Part shown: piece by piece, positions 9,138 through 16,823 of the stretch
Layout of the letters: each line of letters opens with the position of its first letter
Numbering within the stretch: position 1 is the first letter of the stretch
Source of the DNA: Neobacillus sp. CF12
GTDB lineage: Bacteria > Bacillota > Bacilli > Bacillales > Cytobacillaceae
Direction: 5' to 3'
DNA length: 64,000 nucleotides
NCBI RefSeq assembly: GCF_030348765.1
Contig: NZ_JAUCEU010000007.1
Location: forward strand, 1,296,501-1,360,500
Notes under the pieces: generated by a model
What the model was told of the DNA's origin: nothing
Seen by the model: the letters and a program-made list of their open reading frames with translations, nothing else
Database searches by the model: none
Translations under genes and position numbers: made by a program

Positions 9138-9926
9138 TTATGATACTTTTGATTCGATCTTTGTATTTTCCACCACTTGATCCTTTGAAAAGAACCAACC
9201 GGCTGCAGCAATTCCGACTAAGACAGCGTAAAAGGTAATTTTCCATTCTGTAGAATGAGCAAACTCTTCACTTAATACTGCTAGCGACGGATGTGATAGT
9301 GTGTATACGGCAAGCTTTACGCCTACCCAGCCCACAATCCCGAACGCAGCAATCTCTAATCCAGGTCTTCTTTCTAGAAGCTTTACAAATTGATTTGCTG
9401 CAAAACGCATAATTACCAGACCAATGATTCCTCCTGCAAAGATAACTAAGAATTTCCCGCCGTCTAAACCACCGATATTAGGTAATGGCGTTTCTGGCAA
9501 TACAACTGCGAGTGCTACAGCTGCTAAGATGGAATCAACAGCAAAGGCAATATCCGCTAATTCAACTTTAAAAACCGTTGACCAAAATCCACTTTTCTTA
9601 ACGGGCTTTTTTCCCGCAGTACTTTCCGCTTTTCCTTTAATAGCCACTTTACGTACGATATGATTAATCGCCATAAATAACAAATATAAGGCTCCAATTG
9701 CTTGAACCTGCCAAACATCCACAAGAAAGGAAATAACAAACAATGAAACAAATCGAAACACAAATGCGCCAGCTAATCCGTAAAATAATGCTTTCTTTCG
9801 TTCTTCTTCAGGTAAATGCTTTACCATAATTGCAAGTACCAAGGCATTGTCTGCTGCAAGTAATCCTTCCAAGGCAATTAGTACCAATAAAACCCAACCG
9901 TATTCCAGCAATAGAGAAAAGTCCAT
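9138..9926 (-). CDS. TerC-family membrane protein, probable Mn(II) exporter
   Basis: Integral membrane protein with about seven helices and the TerC family layout (DUF475/YkoY/YceF type). The metal-site motifs are the first-helix EGLLAADNALVLAIM and the mid-protein DIAFAVDSILAAVA, with acidic residues buried in helices. At 262 residues it is normal. Family members export Mn(II), or metalate exported enzymes. The upstream yybP-ykoY riboswitch strongly supports manganese as ligand and substrate. It stands alone on the minus strand. Confidence 0.9.
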   Translation of the reverse strand: MDFSLLLEYGWVLLVLIALEGLLAADNALVLAIMVKHLPEEERKKALFYGLAGAFVFRFVSLFVISFLVDVWQVQAIGALYLLFMAINHIVRKVAIKGKAESTAGKKPVKKSGFWSTVFKVELADIAFAVDSILAAVALAVVLPETPLPNIGGLDGGKFLVIFAGGIIGLVIMRFAANQFVKLLERRPGLEIAAFGIVGWVGVKLAVYTLSHPSLAVLSEEFAHSTEWKITFYAVLVGIAAAGWFFSKDQVVENTKIESKVS

Positions 9927-9980
9927 TAATTGGTCCTCCTAATAATATATATTTTTCCTAAAATATCCCTTTGCTGCATA

Positions 9981-10166
9981 AAAAAGGCCTTTACCGAGAA
10001 AAGCGAATTTTCGCTTTTTCCCACGGTAAAGGCCACAAAAAACACATAAAGACCTTTACCGTTTGTGCAGTAAAGGTCTTGCTAACAACATCACGTTGCC
10101 AATAAAGCCGGAGAAATTACCTTCTCGGAATGACGACTTTATTGTCCAGCTACTCCCCTTTAAAAA
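9981..10166 (-). promoter_or_regulatory. yybP-ykoY manganese riboswitch with terminator
   Basis: The minus strand reads AAAGGGGAGTAGC (10150-10163) and later GTTAGCAAGACC, both conserved yybP-ykoY sequences. Three segments can pair in competing ways: the aptamer 3' arm (GACCTTTAC, about 10070-10078), a middle CGGTAAAGGTC (10051-10061), and the terminator 5' arm GGCCTTTACCG (10024-10034), which pairs with CGGTAAAGGCC and ends in a T run at 9981. When Mn stabilises the aptamer, its 3' arm is held, so the middle segment can block the terminator. This predicts an ON switch for the TerC gene. The motif is seen; the mechanism follows from the known family. Confidence 0.9.
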
Positions 10167-10372
10167 GGAAATATTTTATTACTAATACTATATGATAAAA
10201 TTTACAAATCGTCAATAACAAAATTCACAGCCTTCTATATGAACTTTCACACATAGGTTATAATCGAAGAGGAAATACTTTACATTTATTAAAATGAAAC
10301 CGTAAAATAATAAATAATTACCAATTCTTATATGAGGACATACTAACCATAAAGTTAAAGGATGTGAAATAT

Positions 10373-12439
10373 TTGGAAAAAAAGAAAAAGAAGAAATCAC
10401 ATTTTCCAATCCGACTCAATTTGCTATTTTTCAGTGTGTTTTTGTTATTTTCCATCCTTATCTTGCGCCTGGGATTTGTTCAAATTGTGTATGGAGAGAA
10501 TTTCAAACGGGAATTAGAACGAAAAGAAGATATTACGATACATAACCCCGTTCCAAGGGGAAAAATGTTTGATAGCAATTTCAAAGTAATTGTTGATAAT
10601 GTGCCAAAACGTGCAATTACATACACGAATATGGGAGCCAGCCAGAAAGAAATGCTGGATACGGCAGAAAAATTAGCAAAATTAATTGTTAAGAATACAG
10701 ATAAGATGACTGAAAGGGACAAAAAGGATCTTTGGATCCTGAAGAATCCCGAAAAAGCGGAAGCAAAAATTACCAAAAAGGAAACAGAGTTATTTAAAGC
10801 AAAAAAATTAAAAGATAGTGATTTATATAAGTTAAAAATTGAACGGATTACCCCAGAAGAATTAAGTCAATTAAGTGCTGAAGATCTTGAAATGTGGGCA
10901 ATTTATCTTAAATTTTCAAGCGGTTATAAATTCACACAGCAAATCGTAAAAAATGAAGATGTCACACCTGAAGAATTTGCAATTGTCAGTGAAAATTTGC
11001 AATCCATGCCTGGAGTTGATACCACAACAGACTGGGAAAGATCATATGCATTTAATCAGACGCTAAAGTCAATACTCGGGAACGTGACAAAAACCGAGGA
11101 AGGTCTTCCTGCTGATCGACTAGATTATTTCTTATCCCGAGGTTACAACCGGAATGACCGGGTCGGTAAAAGCCAGCTTGAGCTTCAATATGAGGATGTC
11201 CTTCATGGATACAAATCGAAGGTTAAAACCATCACGGATAAGGAAGGAAATGTTGTTGAAACAGAAGTTGTTTCTGATGGAAAAAGAGGCAAAGACCTTG
11301 TCCTAACAGTAGATATGGATTTGCAAATAGCTATCGAAAAGATAATTGAAGAAGAGTTGTGGGGATTGAAACAAACACCAAATACTTCTCTTTTAGACCG
11401 AGCCTATGTTGTTTTAATGGATCCCAAAAGTGGAGCTGTCTTAACAATGGCGGGAAAAAGAATCGTCAAAAATTCTGAAACCGGCCAATTAGAAATGCAG
11501 GATGACGCACTCGGTACTATTACAACAACATATAATGTAGGTTCTGCAGTGAAAGGTGCTACAATTTTGACTGGTTTTAAACAAGGAGTCATTAAACCAG
11601 GAACTCGTATTAATGATACTGGGATAAAAATCGCGGATACCCCTCTTAAAAAGTCCTATTCTTATTTAGGCACGTTGAATGATGTCGATGCGTTAAAATT
11701 ATCTTCAAACGTTTATATGTTCCATACTGCGATTCGGATTGGAAAAGGCAATTACCAATATGATAAGCCTTTAGGTTTAGCCCCAAATACATTTGAAATC
11801 ATTCGGAATTCATTTGCAAGCTTTGGCCTTGGTTCAAGAACAGGAATTGATCTTCCTAATGAGTCAAGCGGTTTAAAGGGTCCGAGCCGGCTCCCAGGAC
11901 ATTTGATGGACTTAGTTATTGGCCAATATGATACGTATTCACCGATGCAGTTAGCACAATATATTTCAACCATCGCAAATGGCGGAAAACGGATGAAACC
12001 GCATATCGTGAAAGAAATTCGTGAGCCTATCGACGATACAGACGAACCTGGGCCAGTATTTCAAGAGATTCAACCTACTGTCCTTAATACGATTGATGCC
12101 GAACCCGGGTGGATGGACCGAGTCCATCAAGGCTTTAAAAAAGTTTTCCAAGAGCCCGGCGGAACAGCGTATAAAAGGTTTCAAGGTGTCTCCTACTCCC
12201 CTGCAGGGAAAACAGGTACCGCTGAAGCCTTTTACGATGGACCAGAACGCCCACGGTTTGGGAAAGAGCCACCGCCTGTGATGAACTTAAGCTTGGTCAC
12301 ATACGCACCAAGCTCCAATCCTGAAGTGGCAATGGCCGTTATTGTACCTTGGGCCTACCAAGGAACAACCGATAACGGCGCAAACTTCCGAATCGGACGG
12401 AGAGTCATGGATACCTACTTTGAAATGAAGAAAAATTAA
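10373..12439 (+). CDS. Class B penicillin-binding protein (PbpA/PbpH-like transpeptidase)
   Basis: Peptidoglycan D,D-transpeptidase anchored by one N-terminal helix (residues about 13-38) after a lysine-rich cytoplasmic tail. A dimerisation domain carrying the NPVPRGKMFDSN motif comes next, then the transpeptidase domain: SAVK active site, SSN, and KTGTAEAF. At about 688 residues it matches PBP2A-type elongation enzymes. AAAGGATGTGA resembles the full ribosome binding site and overlaps a GTG at 10364, so TTG at 10373 is the better start. Monocistronic, with a strong terminator. Confidence 0.9.
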   Translation: MEKKKKKKSHFPIRLNLLFFSVFLLFSILILRLGFVQIVYGENFKRELERKEDITIHNPVPRGKMFDSNFKVIVDNVPKRAITYTNMGASQKEMLDTAEKLAKLIVKNTDKMTERDKKDLWILKNPEKAEAKITKKETELFKAKKLKDSDLYKLKIERITPEELSQLSAEDLEMWAIYLKFSSGYKFTQQIVKNEDVTPEEFAIVSENLQSMPGVDTTTDWERSYAFNQTLKSILGNVTKTEEGLPADRLDYFLSRGYNRNDRVGKSQLELQYEDVLHGYKSKVKTITDKEGNVVETEVVSDGKRGKDLVLTVDMDLQIAIEKIIEEELWGLKQTPNTSLLDRAYVVLMDPKSGAVLTMAGKRIVKNSETGQLEMQDDALGTITTTYNVGSAVKGATILTGFKQGVIKPGTRINDTGIKIADTPLKKSYSYLGTLNDVDALKLSSNVYMFHTAIRIGKGNYQYDKPLGLAPNTFEIIRNSFASFGLGSRTGIDLPNESSGLKGPSRLPGHLMDLVIGQYDTYSPMQLAQYISTIANGGKRMKPHIVKEIREPIDDTDEPGPVFQEIQPTVLNTIDAEPGWMDRVHQGFKKVFQEPGGTAYKRFQGVSYSPAGKTGTAEAFYDGPERPRFGKEPPPVMNLSLVTYAPSSNPEVAMAVIVPWAYQGTTDNGANFRIGRRVMDTYFEMKKN

Positions 12440-12444
12440 ATTCA

Positions 12445-12482
12445 AAAGGCGTCTGGACTATGCTAACCAGACGCCTTTTTTG
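12445..12482. terminator. Bidirectional terminator between pbp and the hemolysin-III gene
   Basis: GGCGTCTGG and CCAGACGCC form a 9-bp GC-rich stem flanked by A and T runs. It serves the convergent genes on both sides. Confidence 0.9.
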
Positions 12483-12487
12483 GTTTT

Positions 12488-13135
12488 CTATTTGATTGGT
12501 AATACATAAAACAAGACGCAGAAAAAGTGAAGGACTGTTCCGGCTATTACAAATAGATGCCAAATGGCATGGTGATAGCGGAATCCGCGCCAGACATAAA
12601 AAATTGCCCCAAATGTATAGAGGAGACCGCCAATCATTAAATAGGTCATCCCTTCTGAAGGAAGCTTAGCTGCTAATGGGTTCCATACAAAAACCATCAT
12701 CCAGCCCATTACCACATAGAGAACCGTCGAAGTAAATAGATATTTTTTTGCAAAAAAACACTTAAAAACTGTTCCGGCAATCGCGAGCCCCCAAACAATC
12801 CCGAACAGTGACCATCCTAAAGAACCTCTAATCACCACTAACAAGAAAGGTGTATAGGTCCCGGCAATAAAAAAGTAAATCGAGGAATGGTCAAAGATTT
12901 CGAATATATCTTTTGCTTTTCCTTCGGGGAAACTATGTACCAATGTTGATGACATATATAATATGAACATAGAGACTCCGTAAATCGTAAAGCTAACAAC
13001 GTGCCATGCATTTCCGTACAGAGTGGAGAAAACAATCAAAATGACCAAAGCTGCAATACTAAGCATGGCACCAATTCCATGTGTTATCGAATTGGCAACC
13101 TCCTCATTCCGTGAAAATACATGTGTATTTGCCAT
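12488..13135 (-). CDS. Hemolysin-III/TrhA (PAQR) family membrane protein
   Basis: Seven-helix protein of the progestin/adipoQ receptor superfamily. Family hallmarks are SITHGIGA near the N-terminus, an SSTLVHSF segment, IFDHSSIYFFIAGTYTPF in the middle and HAIWHLFV near the end, which place the conserved histidines and aspartate of the predicted zinc-binding hydrolase site. At 215 residues it is normal. Bacterial members affect membrane fluidity homeostasis; the hemolysin label is historical. Monocistronic on the minus strand. Confidence 0.88.
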   Translation of the reverse strand: MANTHVFSRNEEVANSITHGIGAMLSIAALVILIVFSTLYGNAWHVVSFTIYGVSMFILYMSSTLVHSFPEGKAKDIFEIFDHSSIYFFIAGTYTPFLLVVIRGSLGWSLFGIVWGLAIAGTVFKCFFAKKYLFTSTVLYVVMGWMMVFVWNPLAAKLPSEGMTYLMIGGLLYTFGAIFYVWRGFRYHHAIWHLFVIAGTVLHFFCVLFYVLPIK

Positions 13136-13150
13136 TTCTCAAAGCTCCTT

Positions 13151-13327
13151 TTAACTCTTCTTTATTTTATCCATTAAATCTATTATGCTCTTTTTTGGAC
13201 TCCAGCAATTAAATTTATAATTGGTTTTGGTTTCATACCCTAAACGACTGCAGTAATAAACCATTCGATCTGATTTTCTCTCAGCTTTAAAATGTCTGCA
13301 GGTGGCACAGCAATGGAAATCTTTCAT
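13151..13327 (-). CDS. Small cysteine-rich protein, probable zinc-binding
   Basis: A 58-residue protein with Cys pairs in FHCCATCRHF, YYCSRL and FNCWSP, suggesting a structural zinc knuckle. No family recognised. An ATG at 13342 overlaps the ribosome binding site itself (GGAGGAGAAAATA), so the ATG at 13327 is the start. It follows the exporter gene on the same strand with a gap of about 15 nt and is probably co-transcribed with it. Confidence 0.6.
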   Translation of the reverse strand: MKDFHCCATCRHFKAERKSDRMVYYCSRLGYETKTNYKFNCWSPKKSIIDLMDKIKKS

Positions 13328-13342
13328 TATTTTCTCCTCCAT

Positions 13343-13948
13343 TTATAACGAAAACACTAGGTACACCGCCGTCCCCCACATGATAACAGCAGATATTTTG
13401 TTTAATGTGTGAATGAATTTTCCTGTTTGATCAAGTTTCCCTACCACTCTACCAACAATGGATAATCCAAAGAACCATGACCAAGAAACGAAAATACAAA
13501 CAATAGTAAAAGTTGCCTTTTCGATTCCTTTATACGCTAATGAACTTGTTCCGATTACACCAATCGTATCCATAATCGCATGTGGATTTAACAATGACAC
13601 TGAGGCAGCAAAGACAATTTGTTTGCGTGCTGTGAATAATTGAACACTATTTTCCTCTGTACTGGGTTTACTTTTCCATGTTACATAGCCCATATATAGT
13701 AAAAAAGCAATTCCAATTACACTCAATGCTATTTTTAAAAAGCTGATTTCTAGCACAATTGCCGAAATTCCTAATACCGCCAAAGAAATTAAGAGTGTAT
13801 CACAAAGTGCCGCTGTTAAAACCACTGGTAGTGCGTTTGTCCATTTTGGCTGTAAGGCTCCCTGATTAAATACAAAAACATTTTGTACACCTAAAGGTAA
13901 AATTAGCCCTAAGGCTAAAATAAATCCATGAATTGCAGCACTTATCAT
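13343..13948 (-). CDS. LysE/ArgO-family amino acid exporter
   Basis: Six-helix membrane exporter of the LysE superfamily. The N-terminal LILPLGVQNVFVFNQG and mid-protein SLLNPHAIMDTIGVIG are the two conserved halves, and both read like ArgO/YisU, which exports basic amino acids. About 201 residues from the ATG at 13948, which has AGGGGAG before it; the ATG at 13966 has none. It is probably the first gene of a two-gene unit with the small Cys-rich protein. Confidence 0.88.
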   Translation of the reverse strand: MISAAIHGFILALGLILPLGVQNVFVFNQGALQPKWTNALPVVLTAALCDTLLISLAVLGISAIVLEISFLKIALSVIGIAFLLYMGYVTWKSKPSTEENSVQLFTARKQIVFAASVSLLNPHAIMDTIGVIGTSSLAYKGIEKATFTIVCIFVSWSWFFGLSIVGRVVGKLDQTGKFIHTLNKISAVIMWGTAVYLVFSL

Positions 13949-13978
13949 CTTTTCTCCCCTAAACATAATAATACTGGC

Positions 13979-14006
13979 TGTCTACTAAATAGCAGACAGC
14001 CTTTTT
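13979..14006. terminator. Terminator hairpin between GNAT and LysE-family genes
   Basis: GGCTGTCT and AGACAGCC form a perfect stem with a 10-nt loop. The clean T run is on the plus strand; minus-strand transcripts from the GNAT gene meet only an AT-rich tail. Confidence 0.6.
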
Positions 14007-14015
14007 GAAACAAAA

Positions 14016-14459
14016 CTATATTTTTCTCTCCATAAAAATCTCCGGGTCATCGATTGCCTGAAAACCATATTGTTCGTATAAACCGTGAGCGTCGTATGTA
14101 CATAACATCATTTTCCGAACATCTTTAAGTTCGGACTGTTCAATCATGGTTTCCATCATCCATTTCGATAATCCCCGGCCTCTATATTCAGGAAGCACAA
14201 ATACATCCATAATCCACGCAAACCGAACAAAGTCTGTTACTGCCCGAACGAATCCTATTTGCTTCGCTTCCCCTTTTGCAGGATCGCCATCGTACATTCC
14301 AAAGCAAATGGAGGATTTCTCTATTGATTTCTTTACTTTTCCCATTGAAATTCCTTTGGCCCAATAAGAATCAACACTCAAGAAATGGTGTATCACATTG
14401 GTATCGAGATATTGCTTTTTTGTACTAAGCGTAAAACCGTCCTTTTCCCAACTAGACAT
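14016..14459 (-). CDS. GNAT acetyltransferase
   Basis: Cytosolic acyl-CoA N-acyltransferase of 147 residues. The acetyl-CoA loop is visible as LPEYRGRGLSKWMM, followed by LCTYDAHGLYEQYGF, which is the usual beta5/alpha4 end of the fold. The substrate is unknown. Monocistronic. Confidence 0.85.
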   Translation of the reverse strand: MSSWEKDGFTLSTKKQYLDTNVIHHFLSVDSYWAKGISMGKVKKSIEKSSICFGMYDGDPAKGEAKQIGFVRAVTDFVRFAWIMDVFVLPEYRGRGLSKWMMETMIEQSELKDVRKMMLCTYDAHGLYEQYGFQAIDDPEIFMERKI

Positions 14460-14576
14460 GTTCCATCACCTTCCGAAATTTTGGAATAAACTAACACTTT
14501 ACCTTCCACTTAAGTATACTTCCTTCCTTCCCTGTCAATAACAATACCAAACACTAATAGAAAGAGGTGACATGGT

Positions 14577-14924
14577 ATGAAGGGAATCTATCTCATCAAT
14601 GATCGGATAAGTATAAATGGGCTATCAAAGGAAGAAAGCTTTAAACTTCAAGAACAAACCATCCTGCCTTATATCCAAGAACATAAAATCCAAGTGGTAA
14701 AGTTGAATCCGCACCAAATTTACGAGCATTACACCATTCCACATGCCCTATTACATGATTTAAAAAAGCATAGACCCTATCTTGATTGTTTTATCCAGTA
14801 CTCTCCCCTTGTTATGGAGGATTTTATCCATTCTTATCCAGCACGTTGGTTCATTTTAAAAAGCTTTTTTAATGAAATTATTACAATCGAAGAAAAAGAT
14901 CTTCCTGTTAAATTCATTGTTTAG
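14577..14924 (+). CDS. Uncharacterised 115-residue protein
   Basis: The gene has an excellent ribosome binding site (AAAGAGGTGA) 6 nt before the ATG, so it is likely real. The layout, an initial beta strand, then a helix with KLQEQTILPYIQEHKI, then a VVKLNP strand, faintly recalls the N-terminal fold of serine recombinases, but the catalytic SxRVS motif is absent. No membrane segment, no recognised family. It is convergent with and overlaps the next gene by 4 bp. Confidence 0.55.
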   Translation: MKGIYLINDRISINGLSKEESFKLQEQTILPYIQEHKIQVVKLNPHQIYEHYTIPHALLHDLKKHRPYLDCFIQYSPLVMEDFIHSYPARWFILKSFFNEIITIEEKDLPVKFIV

Positions 14925-15550
14925 TCAACAGATTCCTTTGTCATTTTCCGATACATGATAACAAAATTCACCAGGAAAAGAATAAGGATATAGCCGCCAT
15001 ATAGTCCAAAAGAAAACAACTTGTTACTGCTAAAAGATGCACCAGCAATGGATAAAATCAATATGTTGGGTATCTTCCCTAACGATGATGCGGTAAAAAA
15101 AATCAGCCCATTCACTTTACTTAAACCACAAATGATGTTAACAACAGGAGCTGGAATAATTGGAATCAGCCGACAGGTTAAGATTGCAACAAAGGAATTT
15201 CGATTTAGAAACTCGTCGTATTCCTGGATTTTCGGATATTTCATTAACTTAGATTGTGCATAATCCCGAAAACCGTACCTGCTTAAATAGAAGAAACCCA
15301 TTGTTCCAGCCATAGCTCCCGTTAATGAGACGATTACTCCTTGCGAAGTTCCATATACACCGCCGATTAATCCCGCTAGGACAGGAAAAGGTATAATAGG
15401 AAAAAAGACACAAATAGCAACAAACAACATGCTTATGAGAACGGAAATTATTCCGCCTGCCTTAATTAAGATTAATAATTCATCCTTTTGAAGTAAGCCA
15501 ATTGAAATGACTATGATGAATAAGGAAATGCTAAGGATTCTTTTTACCAT
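14921..15550 (-). CDS. TVP38/TMEM64 family membrane protein (YtxB-like)
   Basis: DedA-superfamily membrane protein of 209 residues. The hallmarks are FFPIIPFPVLAGLIGGVYG and the re-entrant LTCRLIPIIPAPVVNIICG segment, followed by SSLGKIPN. Such proteins are thought to move or scramble lipids. About six hydrophobic segments. Single gene on the minus strand. Confidence 0.88.
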   Translation of the reverse strand: MVKRILSISLFIIVISIGLLQKDELLILIKAGGIISVLISMLFVAICVFFPIIPFPVLAGLIGGVYGTSQGVIVSLTGAMAGTMGFFYLSRYGFRDYAQSKLMKYPKIQEYDEFLNRNSFVAILTCRLIPIIPAPVVNIICGLSKVNGLIFFTASSLGKIPNILILSIAGASFSSNKLFSFGLYGGYILILFLVNFVIMYRKMTKESVD

Positions 15551-15635
15551 CGTACTCTCCTAACTTAATTTAACGTTCCTTTAAGTATAAAGGTATTTGA
15601 AACATTCATAAACCATAAATCATCAGATTTTTTGA

Positions 15636-15670
15636 ACAAAAAAAGACCTTTATCGTTTGATAAAGGTTGT
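15636..15670 (-). terminator. Terminator of the NlpC/P60 gene
   Basis: On the minus strand ACCTTTATC pairs with GATAAAGGT and seven T residues follow. Confidence 0.85.
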
Positions 15671-15680
15671 TGTCTTCCTA

Positions 15681-16451
15681 TTAAAATGCTGTTCTAGCAC
15701 CTAGATATCTAGGTTTCCAATAAGGATTATTCATATCGGTAATCGTCACACCTGTTGATGAACCTGCATGGATGAATTTGTTATCTCCAATAAAAATCCC
15801 TAAATGACTAGGACCTGGTGCATAGGTTGAAAAGAAAACAAGATCACCTGGGCTCGGGCTGCTTACAGGTTTTAAGCCTGAAAATTGTGTTGCAGCCGTT
15901 CTAGGAAGAGAGATTCCAACTTTTTCAAAAACATACTTTGAGAAACCACTGCAATCAAAACCCGCTGGAGTATTTCCGCCCCATAAGTAAGGGGTGCCAA
16001 TATATTTTTTTGCTTCGGTTATCACCAATTGTGCTTTTGAAACAGTAGAAATCGGTGTAGGAGTCACTGTTGTATTCGTTACTTTTAAGACTTGTCCAAC
16101 ATAGATTGTATCTGTAGTCATGTTATTAAGCGATTTAAGTTGTGAAACTGTTAGTTGGTGGCGTGTCGCTATTCCCCACAAGGTATCCCCTTTTTGTACG
16201 GTGTAGGTGAGACCAGTTTCATGCGTGTGAGGTGCTAATAATGATAGATTTTGATTTACATAAATGCTATCGGTAGTCAGATTATTCCAAGCTTTTAAAT
16301 TTGCAACTGAAATATTATTATTTTGCGAGATTCTCCAAAGCGTGTCCCCTGATTTAACAGTATAGACATTTTCATGTGCACTTACAGTTCCACCAAAAGA
16401 GGTAAACAAAATGCCGGCAGCTGCCGCGACTGACAGTAAATGTTTTTTCAT
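15681..16451 (-). CDS. Secreted LysM-LysM-NlpC/P60 cell-wall endopeptidase
   Basis: Exported peptidoglycan hydrolase of 256 residues, similar in layout to LytE/CwlS. A signal peptide ends near VSAHE (residue 26). Two LysM repeats follow (YTVKSGDTLWRIS and YTVQKGDTLWGIA), binding glycan. After a Thr/Pro-rich linker comes the NlpC/P60 catalytic domain: the nucleophile is in FDCSGF, the histidine in SHLGIFIG and the third polar residue in the HAGSS region. It cleaves D-Glu-mDAP bonds by family analogy. The leader upstream contains a striking nested hairpin at 16553-16619. Confidence 0.92.
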   Translation of the reverse strand: MKKHLLSVAAAAGILFTSFGGTVSAHENVYTVKSGDTLWRISQNNNISVANLKAWNNLTTDSIYVNQNLSLLAPHTHETGLTYTVQKGDTLWGIATRHQLTVSQLKSLNNMTTDTIYVGQVLKVTNTTVTPTPISTVSKAQLVITEAKKYIGTPYLWGGNTPAGFDCSGFSKYVFEKVGISLPRTAATQFSGLKPVSSPSPGDLVFFSTYAPGPSHLGIFIGDNKFIHAGSSTGVTITDMNNPYWKPRYLGARTAF

Positions 16452-16532
16452 AGTTGCACTCCTTCAATTACTTGATATATTCATCATAAAGGAGAGAACC
16501 TATCTGTTTATATCCAAAACATATGGATAATC

Positions 16533-16619
16533 AGGGAGAATTTCCCTAGTGTGGAAATGAAAGCCCTCTAGTAACAAACTCTAGAAATGCTTTCACCCCT
16601 TATACACCAAGGGATTTCC
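16533..16619 (-). promoter_or_regulatory. Candidate structured leader: flush three-way junction plus hairpin
   Basis: Positions 16553-16619 fold almost without unpaired bases: the outer stem GGAAAT/ATTTCC encloses hairpin CCCTT/AAGGG and a longer hairpin GAAAGC/GCTTTC that continues as TCTAG/CTAGA. A further AGGGA/TCCCT hairpin is at 16533-16547. The plus-strand -10 of the next gene lies downstream at 16750, so the element is more likely in the leader of the NlpC/P60 gene. It matches no riboswitch class I recognise. Confidence 0.45.
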
Positions 16620-16689
16620 GTTCACCTTATCTATTAACTAAAACAAATAGTAGTAAATTGGTAGTTTTTGAAAAAAGAATGTAGAAAAT

Positions 16690-16737
16690 TTGTAACAAAC
16701 CTTATGAAATATTGTAACAATCCTTGCATGCACAAGG
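16690..16737. promoter_or_regulatory. Twin TTGTAACAA boxes and palindrome upstream of the radical SAM gene
   Basis: TTGTAACAA occurs at 16690-16698 and again at 16712-16720, exactly 22 bp apart, about two helical turns. A palindrome CCTTG-CATGCA-CAAGG follows at 16722-16737. A TATAAT -10 lies at 16750-16755. This looks like a regulator-binding region; the regulator is unknown. Confidence 0.45.
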
Positions 16738-16823
16738 AAAAGAGAAATTTATAATAAACCTATAGAAACATTTTTTATGGTTTTTAATTGGTTTTAAAAA
16801 TATTATGAATCTTGGTGATAAGT

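Noticed and set aside
10212..10409. 65-residue minus-strand reading frame
   Set aside because: It overlaps the start of the penicillin-binding protein gene and its upstream region, with no ribosome binding site.
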